A DNA stretch of 64,000 nt. Source: Panonychus citri. Lineage: Eukaryota > Arthropoda > Arachnida > Trombidiformes > Tetranychidae. Position 1 is the first letter of the stretch, and each line of letters begins with the position of its first letter. The notes under the pieces are model-generated. The model saw only the letters and a program-made list of their open reading frames with translations. It had not been told where the DNA came from and did not search any database. Location: positions 62,001 to 126,000 of the forward strand of contig NW_026515504.1 in the NCBI RefSeq assembly GCF_014898815.1. The letters are read 5' to 3'. The translations under genes were made by a program, and so were the position numbers. Below are positions 1-15,900 of the stretch, one piece after another.

Positions 1-570
1 AAGAAGAGTCAACAAATTATCTTATCCCTTAAATGACAATCTAAATGAGCATTTAAATTGTAGAGTTTCAATTTCGTTTTTTTAACTATCCCAATTTACT
101 GATTGTTAATGTTTGATACTCTCTCTCTCTCTCTCTCTCTCTGCTCTTTTCCCTCATCATCTCTCATGTTCACTCATTAGATTTGCATCATTTAATTACA
201 TCTACTTACTAATAAATGTTTCGGATAAACTTTGTTGATTTTTTTGTATTCTTACTGTTGTATATTTGTATCAATAATAATTACTGCAAAGCCTCCTCGC
301 CACAGGTTAACTAAACTTAAACTAATTACTATCATCAATTGATGTGTTTTTTTACCCAATCTAATCATTTTAATACTTGACTTGATCTCCTTTTGGTTTA
401 TTAACTAACACACACTGATTAGTTTCATGTTGATTATTATTATTATTCAAACATTATTATTAACTCTCACGCTATCTAATTGTCTTTTACTATGTATACA
501 AGTAATGAGTTGCAAGTTTTCAAGTGTCAAATTGTTTCTACAGCAATTTAAATTGACTATTTTACTTTAT

Positions 571-594
571 CATCATCATCATCATCATCATCAT
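571..594. repeat. (CAT)8 microsatellite
   Basis: Eight uninterrupted CAT units. CAT/GAT runs like this recur throughout the window. Confidence 0.95.
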
Positions 595-1836
595 AATCGT
601 CATCCTTGTCTTCCTCATCCTCTGTATATAAGTACTGATAATAAGGATCATGGATCACTTATCTTTTGAAACTTTGCACTTCACCTTCCATTTACCTGGT
701 TAATTTAGACAATAAGGTTTAATTGTTTACCATTAAAATCATATGATGTAGATAGAGAGAGAGAGAGAGGTTAATCTTAATTTTTGACAATAAGTGAAGG
801 AAAAAATGTTTTAATTGTCAAATATCAAAGCTCAATTAAACCATTTGATTAAAGTTCAATGATAATAATGAAAGAAAAGTTTGATTATTTCAAGTTGATA
901 TTAGTACATGTAAATGTTGATTAACTTGTAGACTCAATTGTTGATCAATTGATGATGATGATGTAGTTTTATCTGGATAATGATGAGGATGCTAAAGTTG
1001 TGTCACCATTTATATGGAGTTAATATTGATCATGATAACATAATAAGCGACTCACTTTGATTGTATTTTATCAATAAAAGTTACAGATAATCAAAATTGT
1101 TTAGTCAATGATTATTGTTATGATTACATAGATTAACAGATTTTCATCTCTATCCCCATTATCATCCTCATCCTAATCATCCTAATCATCCTCATCATTG
1201 ATTTAAGAGGCAATTGTTTTATTTGATAAACTATGATAATGATAATGGTCCTTTAAATGATGATGATGATACTCGTAGATGCGTGCAAATAAACATAAAG
1301 TGTCAATAAATTGTCTACCTTATCTGACCTCTGGTCAGATACAAATGTCCACTATCATTTAATGGTCAGTTTGAGCTTATAGGTTATACATATAAATGTA
1401 TATTAGTCTGATAAGATTCTGAGAGGGTCATCAACTTGATTTTTTCTTAACATTTACTTGGACAAAAAAAAAGAGTTGATTTGATTGTTTTTGTTTTGCT
1501 GTTTAAGATAAAATAATAATAATCTTCATATGTTAATATATTGATCATTATCATAATAACATTATTGTCCAGTTTAATGGACAGTTAAAGGACAATACTT
1601 TTGATTTCTATTATCACCATCATCAATTGAGAATTAAATCTCAGTAAATTATCATGATTATTAACAGTTAATCAATGGTGATGATAAACATTGCTAACTA
1701 TTACCCTTTAACTAAATTGACTGGTTGACTGGACATTTGCCTTTAAATATATAACCGGAACTATTGACCTCACGTGACCATCTAAATAATAAAATTATAT
1801 TATTATTATCTTTTAAACTCACTGGACACTGGTCAT

Positions 1837-1841
<5 letters not shown>

Positions 1842-1880
<39 letters not shown>
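1842..1880. repeat. (CT)n microsatellite
   Basis: About 39 bp of uninterrupted CT dinucleotide repeat. A shorter tract lies at 121-142. Confidence 0.95.
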
Positions 1881-1882
<2 letters not shown>

Positions 1883-3523
1883 GTGTCTCTTTCATTATGT
1901 GTGAATAAAAGGTTGGACTTTCTCTCTACCAATCCAACTGCTATTGACCAGTGTCCAGTTCATTATAAAGCTAAATCCCTGAAGAAAAAATTATTACCTA
2001 TTCCTATCATTATTGTTTTCCATGCATTTTATTGCAATATATTAGAATTATTTATCAATCTCTCTCTCTCTCTCTCTTTCTCTCTATTATTGTTACTGAC
2101 CATTTAAGAGTAAACAATTTGATTGTTAATTTTACGATTGACCTCATTTCACTCTCAAACTCACTTCAATTAACTGATTACTGACCAACAGATGAAAAAC
2201 CATTAACACTTAAATATGAAGTGTAAGGTTAGTGAATCAAAATCAATTCTAATCAATCCCTAATGAATTAGAATTGATGATCAACAAGAAAGTGAGAGAG
2301 AGACGAAAGTGTTCACATATATACAAATGATATCGTTCTTGACTTGAAGAATAAGAGAGAAAAAAAAAAGTTCTAACTCTAAAGCTCGAGATTTTGGTGT
2401 TCACATTTTCTCATTCTATTAGATTTTTTTCTTGTTCTTTTTCTTACTTTTTTTAGCAGAATTATACCAATAATATTATTCTTTCCAAGATGAAATAATA
2501 TTAGTTGATGGAGATAGAAAATGAAAGAAAATAAGACAAGGTGAAAAAAGAAAACGAAGATGATTACTGAGAATTCTGGGAAAAGGGAGAAGACCAGAAA
2601 AGAGATCATCTCAGTCTCTTTCTATTCTTCTTTCTATCTCTTGATGATCACTCATTATCATCCCCATGAAATTCAAGTCACGAAGTGAAAGTTGTTGGAA
2701 GCTGAAGATTTGAAGCGTAGGTTTTTATCAGAACACTGAGTAGAATGGAAATGAACTTTTCCATCTCCATGGAAACTAATTCTACTTTCTTTTCCTCTCC
2801 ATCTTTCCTTGTACATTGTAATATTTATCATCATCTTCTTCATCACCCTAACCAAAGTCATCATCCTGAAGATGGATAATAATAAGAAGCAACAACAACA
2901 ACAACAAACATAAACAAATATTTTCATTTGAATCTTTAATATCATTTTCATATAGTTTTCTTTATATTTTCATATCCAATCTTTTATCATAATCAACATC
3001 ATCTTCCTGATTCTCAACCTTATCACCACTTATCATCCTCATCCTCATCACCAGAACTATTATCATTATACTTTCATATACGATTACAATTAACATAATT
3101 TTCCAGTTTCTCTTGAGAGCAAAAAAACAAACTTTTCCAGAAAAAATCGTAAAAAAATCATAAGGATTCATGATAAACTCATAATTATCTCTCTCTCTTC
3201 AATGATCCCAGAATCATCTCAGTAATTGGTTATTACCTTAATTTCATATTAAAACCTTTCATTAAAATCATATTTCATTTAAAACCTTTGACTTTAACTG
3301 TTTTTCCTCATACAATTAACAAGAAACAATCAACAATAATATGCAAAGAAAACTCTTAACCTGTAATTTGTTTATGAAAAAAGTTCAATTCAAATTACAA
3401 ACAATTAAATTGTTGTTCAATAAAAATCAACCAATTACCAATGCAATGAATGATTGTTTTGATTGCTTTTTGCTTTTATCTAATTTACTTTGTCTAATTT
3501 TCTAATTTCATTTTATATAACAG

Positions 3524-6500
3524 AATATTGGAAATGCGTAAGGAAAAAAGTCGAGATGCCGCTCGTTCGAGAAGAGGTAAAGAGAACCACGAATTTTACG
3601 AATTGGCAAAGTTACTTCCACTTCCGGCTGCCATCACCTCTCAATTAGGTATCATGAGTTAGTACCCAATGGTTATGGAGATACAAAGGGAAGATGCAAT
3701 TCTCATTCAATTCAATATATAATTAATGAGAAGACACAAAAAGAAAATGAGTAATCAATGATTCAATATTCTTACACTAATAACAATTACAAAGCAAAGC
3801 AGAAAAAAATGTTTCAACCCTTTTCCAAATATTATAATAATATCAATAAGAAACTTGATAATCTCAATTGCAAAGAGATTCAAAGTTTCCAAAGTATTAT
3901 TAATATTTGGATTCTAATCTTTATACTATCAAGTTTATCTCAAGGTTGATACACTTTGAAATTCACTGCAGCATATCAATAGGTGATAATAATATTATCG
4001 TTTCCATTAGAAGCCAAAAGTTTATCGACATTTCATTTCCAATAGAGCAAAAGAAATCAGAAAAACAATCAGCCAATATCTCACCTATGGTCAATTCATA
4101 CTCTCTGGTCATTGGCACTCATCTAATTGCCAAATGATTTAGCGAAAGTGTTGACATTGACATTTGCATATACTATTATTTTATACTTAACATTAATATG
4201 ATAGTAATATCATAAATAATGCTCAATGTTTATCATATTATTACATATTTTTGAATTGCTATTATAATGGGTGATCAACCCACCCAATTCTAAGCCCTTC
4301 CCTAGACATTTATTTATATATTATGCTGATGATGATGATATTAACAATATTATTATGATTATGATTATGATTATCATGATTTGTGTGATCCTTTTGCTTG
4401 ATATGATGAACAACATTAAATCCTAATCCTTTATGTTTATCCATCATTGATGTAATCACATTTTCAGTTACTCCTGATGATGATCATGTTATTAAGTGGT
4501 AAAAGTGGTAAATGATAATTTATTACATGAGATTAAGTATTGTAACACTTTTTGATTTACATTTACAATTGATTGATATTGACCCAATGTGAACAATATC
4601 ATCATTATTATTACATGTATTATCATTTAAAACTATTGAAACAATTTGAGTCTTGAAAGTTTTTTTTTGTTCACTTCTTAATCCTTGAAGATTTTGCTAA
4701 TCCAAATCTCTCATGTGTGTCTCAGAACGAGATTTAATTTTTTTTTCATTTAAAAATTAAATGCTGACCAATCAATTGATCGGATTAAAGGATTGATAAT
4801 AATACTTATTATTACATGATTATGAAATTATTTGCTTGTTCAAGGTAATAACCATTTGATTAATTAAACAATTTCATCCCAATTCAATTATAAATCACAA
4901 TTTGATTGATTAATTTAATCTCTCAATGTTGTGATGATCAATTTTACCTTGAATATTAACCCTTTAGGCTATTAAGCGATTTATTAGTTTTGTTTGTTGT
5001 CGTTGTTTTTGTTTTTGTTTTTTTCAATTGCTTTTAACTTGATAATCAGAATCATCTCTCAGCTGATTAACTGATTAAAAATGGTTATCAAATGTTATCA
5101 GATTATAATTAAACAAAACAAAACCATCATTAACTAGAATCAGGATTAAGTTGATGAAAGATTTAACTTTCATATCCCTTTGATTGATATAACTGTTTGT
5201 TTTGTTAATTTTTTTTCTCAATTACAATTTAAATTAATCACCATTTAGAATCAGATGATTGTAATCATCGAGATCATTTAATTAACTTTTAAATTTACTT
5301 ATAATCTTGATTTAGTTTGAAAAGTAAATCAAGTGTATAAGTTTCCAGGTCAGACAATTTATCATTAATTTTAATCTCATAAAGTTTAGCTTAGTTAATT
5401 AAATTAATTACATTATTGTCTCAATATTATTTACAACAATTTAAACAGTAACATACAACAATCAGAGAGAGAGAGAGAGAGAGACTGTTAATCTTTACAG
5501 ATTATCACAATTAACATCATCATTGAACATGCAACCTGATGACAATTTAACAGAAACAACAACAATTAATATTCATTGAAAGTTAATTGTTTTCTTTTAG
5601 CGATTTTTTAATCACTTCAATGTATCTTAACAATTAAACTGATTAGGTTGTTTAACTGCTGGCTCCTTTTTTTTAATTGTAAAGGTAGATTAGACATTAA
5701 GATGACAATTAGATTGTCTAATTGTTTATTATCATAACAATTAATCAACGGTTGCAAATGAAAGTCTTTTTTTTGTCCATCATCATCAATTGAAGCTTAA
5801 TTTAATAGTTAATTAAATGAAATGATTAACTGATTAACTAACATGATATGCAATTGTTATAATCAAATTGTTGCAATTTAACCAGAAAAACAGATGCCTT
5901 TTAATTGTTGCTTCTGGTTTTCCCTTGATGGACAATGATCACCATCATTGTCCAGCTAATTGTGTCCAGCTGATCATTGATAACCAGCAATTAATTTAAC
6001 AGAAAAATTAACGTTCCATTTTTTTTATCAATCGATCATCAATTTCATTAAGTTAATTATTTCAACTAATGTACGAATAACTTTGTTAATAGTTTCGAAG
6101 TTGTTTCTATCAATATTTTTCTTTCCATTGGTTAATTAATCCATCTTTTTTAGTATTATTGATTATCAATGATGATTAAACTTTTTACTTGGCGTTATAA
6201 TTGCCAGAATTAATAACATGATTAACATTATCAGATGGTTAATCTAATCTGCAACCATCAATATTATCATTATCATCATCACCATCAGTGTATCAATGAT
6301 AAGTGAATCTGTTTCCGTTTCAATATTAACTTTAGCTCATTGAGATTAACGTTTGGATTAATCTTTTATACTTAATCCATTTGATTTTTTTTTATTCTCA
6401 AACAATTTATATGCATTAACTTCATATGTATTCCTATTGATAACAAGTAGGATATATAATTATGTCACAATTGTCGTGATTATAAATGGTGATTAAGAAA

Positions 6501-9500
6501 TAGCTGAGCAATCAAATGATTATCAACATTATTATTATTATTTCAAGTGACCTGAAAACCTTTGACTTTTCATTTGATATAATGTATTTTCATTGTATTT
6601 TCATTGAAAGGCCAATTGAAATTATATTAACTCATAATAACCATAGGCAATGCAATTGAAAAATAGATGATGATAATGATTATCTAGCCTGAAGGCAAAA
6701 AGGATATTTATCCTTTTCCTGCCTTTGATTATATATGATTAGCTTTCAATTGATTGAATCATTGATAATATAATAGGAAAGGAAAACATTTCCATAGGAA
6801 AATGTAACCAGAAATTTGGATTGAAAGAGATGAAACAAAATAATATTCATTATCATTGAGTTTTCCATCTTCATCCCAATTGAATGATAATCATGGTTCT
6901 TTGAATTATCAGAATCACAGAAAGTATATAATATATAATATTAAGAGAGTTAGAATGAAATTCAATACGAACCCTGTAATATGCATAAACCATTATCATG
7001 TATATTTGATGATATCGGTTATGATAATAATCATTTCTATTGAATAATATATGAATACAATGTTATGAGAGAGGAAAAAATCACAAAGTGATCACATTTT
7101 TACCCAAAAATTGCTCCAAATTATTTGTAACCATTTTTATTTGATTTACTTTGATTTACTGGACTTTCCCCTTTAATCATGACTCCACAACAACTTCCAC
7201 CTCTACACACCATTAATGTGTACAGTCGTGTGTCTCTATTGTGTGAATTAGTGTTTTTAATTCATAAAAAAAAACACTTACAGTTTTTTAGTACTATTGT
7301 TATCCAATATTATTTTATATATCTGCATAATCATAAATGTTTTGTTTGTATCATGAAATTTTGATCAACTTGATATTATCTTGATGATAATAAGTGAAAG
7401 TGGTTGTTGTTATTATTGTTGTTGTTTTCTGGATTCTTGTTGTGTTGTATGATGAATGTAAATGCTACAAGTAAATGCAAACATGAGCTGAGAAAAATGT
7501 GAAAACTGAAATTACACCAAAATGATAATGATAAACATAAATGGTCAGCATTTTGACTCAAATGTTGCGGTTTTTTCTTGGTCTCTTTCAGGGTGATTCT
7601 CATAAATTGTTAAAATTTAATTCCAACTAAAAGCAACATCATAACCGTTGCAAAGGTAAATCAACAAACTGCAACAATTGCAATTGCCAAGCCTATAAGA
7701 TAATAGCATCTCCTTTTTTTAGACAATATCATCATCATCATCATCTTGTTGGTGATGAGGATGAAGATGATGTTAGGTTATTGTTTTGCTTTTCTTTGCT
7801 TCTATATCAAGATATTACTTTTGTATGTTCTCTTCTCGATTCTGTTTTTTTTTCTATATCGAGTAAAATAAATGTTCTTGTCTATTTTTTTTTACCTTTC
7901 CAATTGCTTACAATTTGGAATTAGCTTTTCAATGTTATCTGAGTCTCTTTCCTTTGCATAAATTGGGTTTTGTTTCTTTCGGTTGTTGAGTTAATTGTTA
8001 CAATTTATGCAACAATCAATCACAATTTCAATTGGGTTTGACATTGGAAAGAAACTTCAACTGAAACAATTTTGGTGTCACATAGATTTTACATTAGATT
8101 TGTCGATGTGAGGAAAAGTTATCATTTCTATTAATCAGGTATTCTAATAACAATCAATACAATTAACTAATTGATATTGTTAACATTTAATTACTTGTCA
8201 ATATTGGACATGGTTTTATATCATCAGTTAAGTTACAATTAGGGTGACAAGTTGATTTTTAATTTAATTGCAGTTGATTGTGTCTGTATTTCCCTGTGTT
8301 TGTTATGTAAATTTACATGAAAATTGTTATGCTGTTGATGTGTAAATCAGTTAATCAGGAAACGGAAATGTAACTTAAATAGACTTTGAATTTGTCTCTT
8401 TCCCTTTCGTCCAATGAAAACGGAAACGGAAGAGATGTTTTTATGAAAAGAATGAACAAAACAAAAAAGGTTAATCAATGGTTAAATGAGGTTAACAAAG
8501 TCATTTTATTAACACAATTAACGATCATCATAAAATTGCTTAAGGCTACATCATAATGATAAAGATTGAGTATCTTTTTAAATTATCATTTATAATTGGA
8601 GAGTTGAAACTGAAAGAGTTACAATAATTGTTATGATGATAATAAAAAAGGATGACAAAAGATGAGGATGATTATCATGGATATTATCATGATAATAGGA
8701 AAAGATTAATCTTATCCAGCAATTAGATAACTTTGTTTTCTGGACATGAATGATTATCATTATTATTATCGTAGCAAAGTTTTTTATTTGTTAACAATTA
8801 ACAAACTTCAACAGGATTTACATTTAATTAGAATCATTGAAAAGCAAAAACAATGGAACGAGAAAAACATTAAGATTATCGTTTCGTTGATACATTTTGT
8901 TAATCTCTTTTTACTTTGTTCCGGATTAACCAATTAATTGTAACCAAAAGAGAGAGATTAAGATCAATGGTCGAGTTGATTTTTCTGTGGAGAGAAAATT
9001 TTTTGTTTCTACCCTCAAGAATTCATGAGAATATCTTTGAGTTTCCATGAACATGATTGGAACTTTTTCATGTTTCAGTTGTTCATCGATATTCAATGAG
9101 TGTTTTGTTTGAGTGTCTGTCTGTTGGTTATGGTTAACATGATGATGAGCTTAAAGTCTAGGATGATAATGAGTGAGTAAAAAAAAAATAGTCGAAGGTG
9201 ATAGAAACTAATGATCACGTTCAGATCGATAACACGTAACTTTTTTACTCTGATTGTCCTGTCAATACAATCATGTTACCTGAATAACTTTTCAGACCTG
9301 AGACTGTATCATGGTGATGATGATGATCATCATCATGCTCACCAAAATTTTCATTACTAAATCATGTACTTTTTCAGTAGTATCTCTCTCCTTTTCATTT
9401 CAACTTTTCATTCAACTTTTCTGAGTCTTCTCCTCTCTCTCTCTCTCCCTTATTGCTATGACAAACGTTTCTCCCACCTAGGAAAATACTTTACCCTGAT

Positions 9501-9926
9501 ATCACGTCTGAACCTCCTCCTCCATATGAATCTCTTCCTCTTTGCTTCCAGTTTCTCAATGGCTGAGATACGTGATAGGGCCGCTTCCGTGAGCCATCAC
9601 GTACCTTGTGTCTATGTTTCTATTTTTTACTTTCTTTTCTTTCTTATTATCGGTTTCTTTTCATCATCATTATCATCTTCTTTCTCTCACTTGCTCACTC
9701 ATTCACTCTCTTACATGTGAGTGTGTATGTGTGTGAGTCTAGTATAAAAAAAAATGCGTTATTCGTGTTCCACTAACCCTGAATTGTGCTTAAATTGCAG
9801 CCCACATTTCAAGGTCACAAAAATCACCTCAAGTGATAATTTCTAGACATGATATCACATTCAATGACCTTATTCATTCACTCATCAAACATGATAACTT
9901 TATGAATGAATTACAATGCTTACCAC

Positions 9927-9967
<41 letters not shown>

Positions 9968-12900
9968 CTTTCACAATAGTTTATGGAAAAAAATTAGGTC
10001 AACTTGTGATCTTTTAAAAGACTTGAGATTTTTATATTATCAATATTTTCTAATAATTACTCAATCAATTCATTCAACAATTTAATCTAATTGACAAACT
10101 TTCAAATTTTACGCTCAATTTTTAATGAGCTAATTATTATTATACTTATTTTAAATGGCTCATCATTGGGTGTTTGTGTGTGTTTGGCATCTTCCCTTAA
10201 TCTCTGGATTTGACAACAATTAATTCTAATTATAATTAACACGTTATTATTTAACTTTTTTTCCTTTGTTCCTCATCTATTTAATACCCAAAATTAACAA
10301 CAATTAAACAGATAAAGCATCAATAATAAGGTTAACAATTAGTTACCTTAAATTACGTGATTTCGCTAATAATGGTGAACCTAATTGGGCAGCGATTCCA
10401 ATTAATCAAAACAACAATCCACTTAAATCTAGTAAAATGTGTAAGTAAATATTTAAATATCTTAATTATCACTTTTACAATCAACTAATTGCTTTCAATA
10501 GCAAGAAAAAACAATAATTGAATACTCATTCACTTCCAATTAATTGATGAAGATGCTAAATTGTGATGGTAATAATTTTCATCACTTTGATATCGAAAAC
10601 AAAAATTCCCAATTTACTCAAATATTCACAGGGTGGAGATGATGATGATGATGAAGATGATGCGGAAAATATTGGGGATGATATTAATAGGAAAAAGATG
10701 ATGATGGAGAATCACAATTGCAAAACCTATGGTTAAATCTAATTTCAAAGTTAATAATCAGTTTATTGTCATTTCAATGAGATTTATAATATAATCATGA
10801 TGATGATATCAAGATATGAGTAAATATTTTTCTTGTCTTTGTGGTTATATCTTTTTTTTTGTCTTCATCATCACCATGAAGTTAGTGAAGGTTGATGATG
10901 ATAAAGATGATGAAAAGGGATGAGGATGCTGTGGTGATGATGATGATGATAAAGCTGCAGGGATTTAAAAAGCTTTATTTCTGTCTCTAAATAAACTGAT
11001 TAAGATTGATATACGAGGTTAGGATATTTATGTTGACAATTCACAAATAATCAAGTTATTAACGGATGATGACCTAAATATTGTTACCATAGATGAGGAT
11101 GATGATGATGATGATGATGATGGAGGATGAGGTGGTAAAGATGATCAACTCTCTATTTGATCTTATACTTTTATCAACCTGCTCAGTGGTAAAGCTTAAT
11201 TTTTATCATGAACCTTTTATATTAACACCATAGACCCAAGATGATTAACATTATTATTAGTTTTCGGAGATTGAGTTTACTATTGAATTATCAATATATT
11301 ACAATCATGATTAATATCCATTATTATTTTTGTTTCATATTGTAATAAGTGTGATAATTTATATCTAAAATGAAATATGATTAATATTGAATGGATATGC
11401 TTTCATTCAATGATAAAGTTTTCATATAAAATATATTATTAGTATTTAACGCGCAGGTAATGATAATATCAATTCAATTTACTAATTGATTTAGAATCAA
11501 TTTTTTATCGCTTTTCCTTTTAAATTAGTTATCATCATGAAATTTTCTCTCTCTCTCTCATGAATTATCATCTTGATTACCTATAATGGAATGAAAATTC
11601 TATTGCTTGGAAGTTTAATTTTGCATTGGAAATTTTCCGACTTTATCTCTTTCTTTTTTCCATAGTTTTATCATCCATCTTTCTCATCTTCTTTCTTTTA
11701 AGTTCCAATTTATTCTGTAAGGAGAAAGAGAGAGAGGAAGATGGAGAGAAGAACTTTTTTCAGTTGATGATTGATTCAATCCAATTGAATATTCTTATCA
11801 TGTTTTCTGAGCTTCTCCTCATCTTCTGTTTCATTTTCCTTTTCCTCTATTTTTCTTTCCTCACTTTATTCATCCTCATCTTCATTTTCATCTTCTTCGT
11901 CTCTCTTTCTCTCTCCTTTTTTTCTGTAATTGTGCTTTTCTCTTCAAGTGTAGATGGAAATTTTTCATCTCAACTGAACTAAAAGAGATAGATAAACATT
12001 GAGAGAATTCAGGGTGATACTGAACAAGCAAGAAAAAAGATAAATTATCAGAATAAATATTATATAGAGTGAATTTCAACGATTTTGACAAGTAAAGGTA
12101 ACAACATTTCGTTGATCCATCATCAAGATTACAATATTAATCTCTCAACTTTTTGTTATTAGAATAAAAAAAGTCCAAATTTGAAAACGATTCCAATACA
12201 AATCAATAGGTAACAATGTAAAAAAGTAAAGTTTCATTGTAACACAAAAAAAACAAAGTGACAATTAGATAATCACCTTGTTAATTACATTTAAATAAAA
12301 CTATATTGTTAATTCATAAATTACGTGATTAAGTTAACCACAAGGTGAGAAAAACAAAACTTATCCGCTTTTAACAAATCTCACCTAATCCATATCCCTT
12401 AATCATTACAACAACAACATCACCAATTGAATTGTTTCAATTACTAAACCATTTGTTTTGTTGAAACTTTTTTTTTCTACCTGTAAATTACCATCGTCAT
12501 CATCATCATCATCATTAACTGTCAAACATAATAAGTTATTCAAATTAATGAGATTTTAATGAGATATTTTTTTCTGTTAAACAAGGTAATCAACTGATTG
12601 GTGTAGACAATTCATCTTAATCCTCATTTCAACACCCACCATGTAATAGTTTCATACTATTGCCTATCATCATAATTATCATCTTCATCTTCATCTTCAT
12701 CTTCATCTTATAATTTAGCAAAGAAAGTTTCCTCTCAATACTTGATTACAATGTAAATTGTTACTAATTGTTAACGATTTGAATACAAGTCGATTTAGTT
12801 TCAATTGGAACAAGATTTCATTGTGAATGAAACTTTTTTTTACTCTCTCTCTCTCTCCAGGTAGAGAATAGTAATTTAATAAGTAACGGAAAACACGTTC

Positions 12901-15900
12901 ACAATTATGTTGATCATTTATCTTTACATAGGAAAATACAATCTAATTGAGACATCAACTTACTGTCAACAATCAACAATCGAGTTACTATTATCATAAA
13001 TAGTTTGTACTAATGATAGTGACACACTCGAGGTTATCGTGGGAATCCTTATATTGATAATGATAATTTTTAAATTCGAGCCAAAACAAAAACAGTAAAC
13101 AATTAGTTGTTGCCTTTTAATTATATCATAATTTAATTAGTAACAACTAGTTATGGATATTTTTTTTTTCTTGTACATAAAATTGATGAGTGTCAATGAG
13201 TATTTAATTGTAAGTCTTTTCGATTGTTGTTGTTGACCAATTTTCTTTAATTGATTGTGATTAACTTTTTCTTCTTCCTTGCTAATTAACTTCTCAATAG
13301 ATAATATGTTTGATGTTCATCAAGGAACTCATATACTTCAGTCATTAGATGGTTTCGCATTCGCATTAGGTTCAGATGGGAGATTTTTGTACATTTCAGA
13401 AACTGTATCAATCTACCTTGGTCTTAGTCAGGTGAGTTAAAATGATGATAATCTCTGGTGTTAATCGGTTAATCTCATCATTTGGATTTACTTTTCTCAT
13501 GTTCTTATTAATGATAATTTGTTGTTGTTGTTGTTGTTGTTGTTTTTCTCGATCAGGTTGAAATGACAGGATCAAGTATATTTGATTATACTCACCAACA
13601 GGATCACACTGAATTAGCTGAACAATTGGGTTTAACTCACACCTCATCTTCATCCTCTTCATCTTCATCTCATTTAAGTTCATCTCCTTTACCACCAGCT
13701 TCAGTTGCTTCAAATGCCTCATCCAATGAATCCGATAGTCCCACCTCATATTCAAATTCAGTAAACAATGTGATGACCACAGCAAATTATGACCATTTAG
13801 AGAGGCAGTTTTGTATCAGGATGAAATCAACTCTAACCAAAAGAGGATGTCAACATTTTAAATCCTCTGGTTACAGGGTAGTTCATGTTATCTCACATTT
13901 AAGACCCGATTTCAATGCAAGAAGTAAGTACAATTAACGATATATATCATATATATCCATTAAATTACTGGCAAAATAATTGTAAACTCATTTACTTTCA
14001 GGGGACAGTCAAAATGGTCCCGTTAAGCTTGTTGGCCTTGTCGCAGTGGCGATCGCACTTCCACCGCCTTCTGTAAACGAATTACGTTTAGAACCTGATA
14101 TGTTTGTCATGAGATTAGGACTCGATTTTAAAATACTTCATTGTGAACCTAGGTAATTATCGAGTTGATTAAAAAATAGTTTCATCATTAAATATTAATG
14201 TTTAAATGATTGAGAAAAATAAAAAGTTCTAATCCAAGTTAAATCTAATCTGTTAATGAACATAAAATGAACCAGGTAACAAAGTGAATATTGTTATTGT
14301 TTTTATCCTTGTATTCATAATGATATCAATTGGTTACCATGGGAATAACCAGAATAATTTAGGAAATGATGATAAAAAAAAAGATGATGAAGGTAATCGT
14401 GGTAAATGAGTGTATCTAATGAACTTACTGGAATATTATATAAAAAGAATACATTTATTATCATAACGGTAAAAGCGAAAAAAAACGAAAAATGGAAAAT
14501 AATTAATTTACTTTGATGGACAATTAATCGAACCATTAGATTATAATAATTATCATAATGAAGATTAAACAGAGATGAATATCATCAGTTTTTAACGCTA
14601 CCCATAGGAATTACATCAGGATGATGATGATGATGAGAGAGGAGGATGATCATCATAGTAGTTTAATTATCATTGTAATTGTATAAATGCTTAAAATTAG
14701 ACTGATAATGAAAAAATTAGGATTTTTGGTCTCTGTATATTATTTATTATAATTGTTTCTGTTATTGTTGTTCAATGGACTTTAATTACTCGGTTCAGCA
14801 ATTAAGGTCCTGTCACAATAATAATAATGGCTTGATGATGATGATGATGGGGTGACAATGAAAAAGATGATACCTCTAAATGATTAGCTTATTATTTAAC
14901 TTTTGGATTGAAATAACAAATTGATTGTAAAGGTAAATAGAAACAAAGATGAAGATTAACTTAATTACCATGACTTTCAAGAATCAGTTGAATTCTGAAT
15001 GGTCAACTCAACCGATTAACTGGACTCTATCTCCACCCTTTATTATCTTTAATGAATCAATTGTGTGTTCATCGTCATGTGTATTTGTATGTAAATCATT
15101 TAATTATCACCATTGGTTTTGGTGTGTCAACTTTGTGATTATCTTTTCTTCATATGTTCTCTCTCACTCTCTCACTTTGTTTTATTCTCTCTGTTAATTT
15201 TCTTGTTTTTATTGTTTACCTTTTACAGAATATCAGATCTTCTTGATTATAATGCTGATCAATTAACGGGACGTAATATGTATTCATTGGTTCATGGAGA
15301 GGATGTTATTCAACTTAGAAAATGTCACCTTGATTGTAAGTTTAATTCAGTTATGTTTGTCTCTCTCTCTCTCTCCTCGTTTAATTAATCAACTTGTTCA
15401 AACAATTAACCTGGTTTGCTTAATTTTCCTTTGATAGCCAACAATGGAAATTCATTCCATCTCTTAAAGAGACAATTAAATTAAATCATCAAGTTAAGAT
15501 GAAGAGGAAGAGGAGAGGCCGAAAAACTTTATTTTAGTTACATTTCTTATTCTACTTTATCTTAATTCTTAATTGTTATTCTTGTTTAATTGTTAGGATA
15601 TTAAACAATCATTTGTAAACATTTTCTTTCATTCATTGAGATTTTCGTACTTTTTTATTATGATTTTTTTCAAATTTCATTTTTTTTATCGTTTTTTTTT
15701 TATTAAATACTCACTGGATTAAGAGGAACAGGGAGATGATAATTAAAAAAGGGATTAAGAGATTAGTGAAATGTCTGAGAAAAGCAAAGTTTACACTAAT
15801 TTATGAGCTGAATTTAACTCATTAAATTTGAATTAAATTGTTTGATCAACTTTTTCGAGAAATTGAAAGTTTGTGTTACTAACGCCATCTATTGTTTCCC

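Larger units (their letters stand above)
1..3523. other. Non-coding flank upstream of first visible trh exon
   Basis: No ORF here looks protein-like; those that occur translate microsatellites or AT-rich sequence. The stretch holds CT and CAT/GAT simple repeats and ends in a splice acceptor at 3522-3523. It should be the 5' flank or, more likely, an intron of trh, because the exon at 3524 begins inside a codon and the N-terminal exon was not found. Confidence 0.6.

Noticed and set aside
427..669. 80-residue ORF with leucine-rich and His-repeat sequence
   Set aside because: It translates AT-rich DNA and a (CAT)8 microsatellite; no protein-like composition and no splice context.
1769..1776. 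CACGTG E-box upstream of trh
   Set aside because: A single six-base palindrome far from any known start site; no supporting context.
3758..4137. Two short ORFs downstream of the first visible trh exon
   Set aside because: Asn/Lys/Ile-rich, no motif, inside the first trh intron; no splice signals that would use them.
9364..9720. 118-residue Ser/Leu/Phe-rich ORF in the trh intron
   Set aside because: Encoded by a TC-rich tract; composition is that of a microsatellite and it lies within an intron.
11626..11982. 118-residue hydrophobic ORF that looks like a membrane protein
   Set aside because: Pyrimidine-rich intronic tract gives Phe/Leu/Ser/Ile runs; hydrophobicity is a by-product of T-rich DNA.
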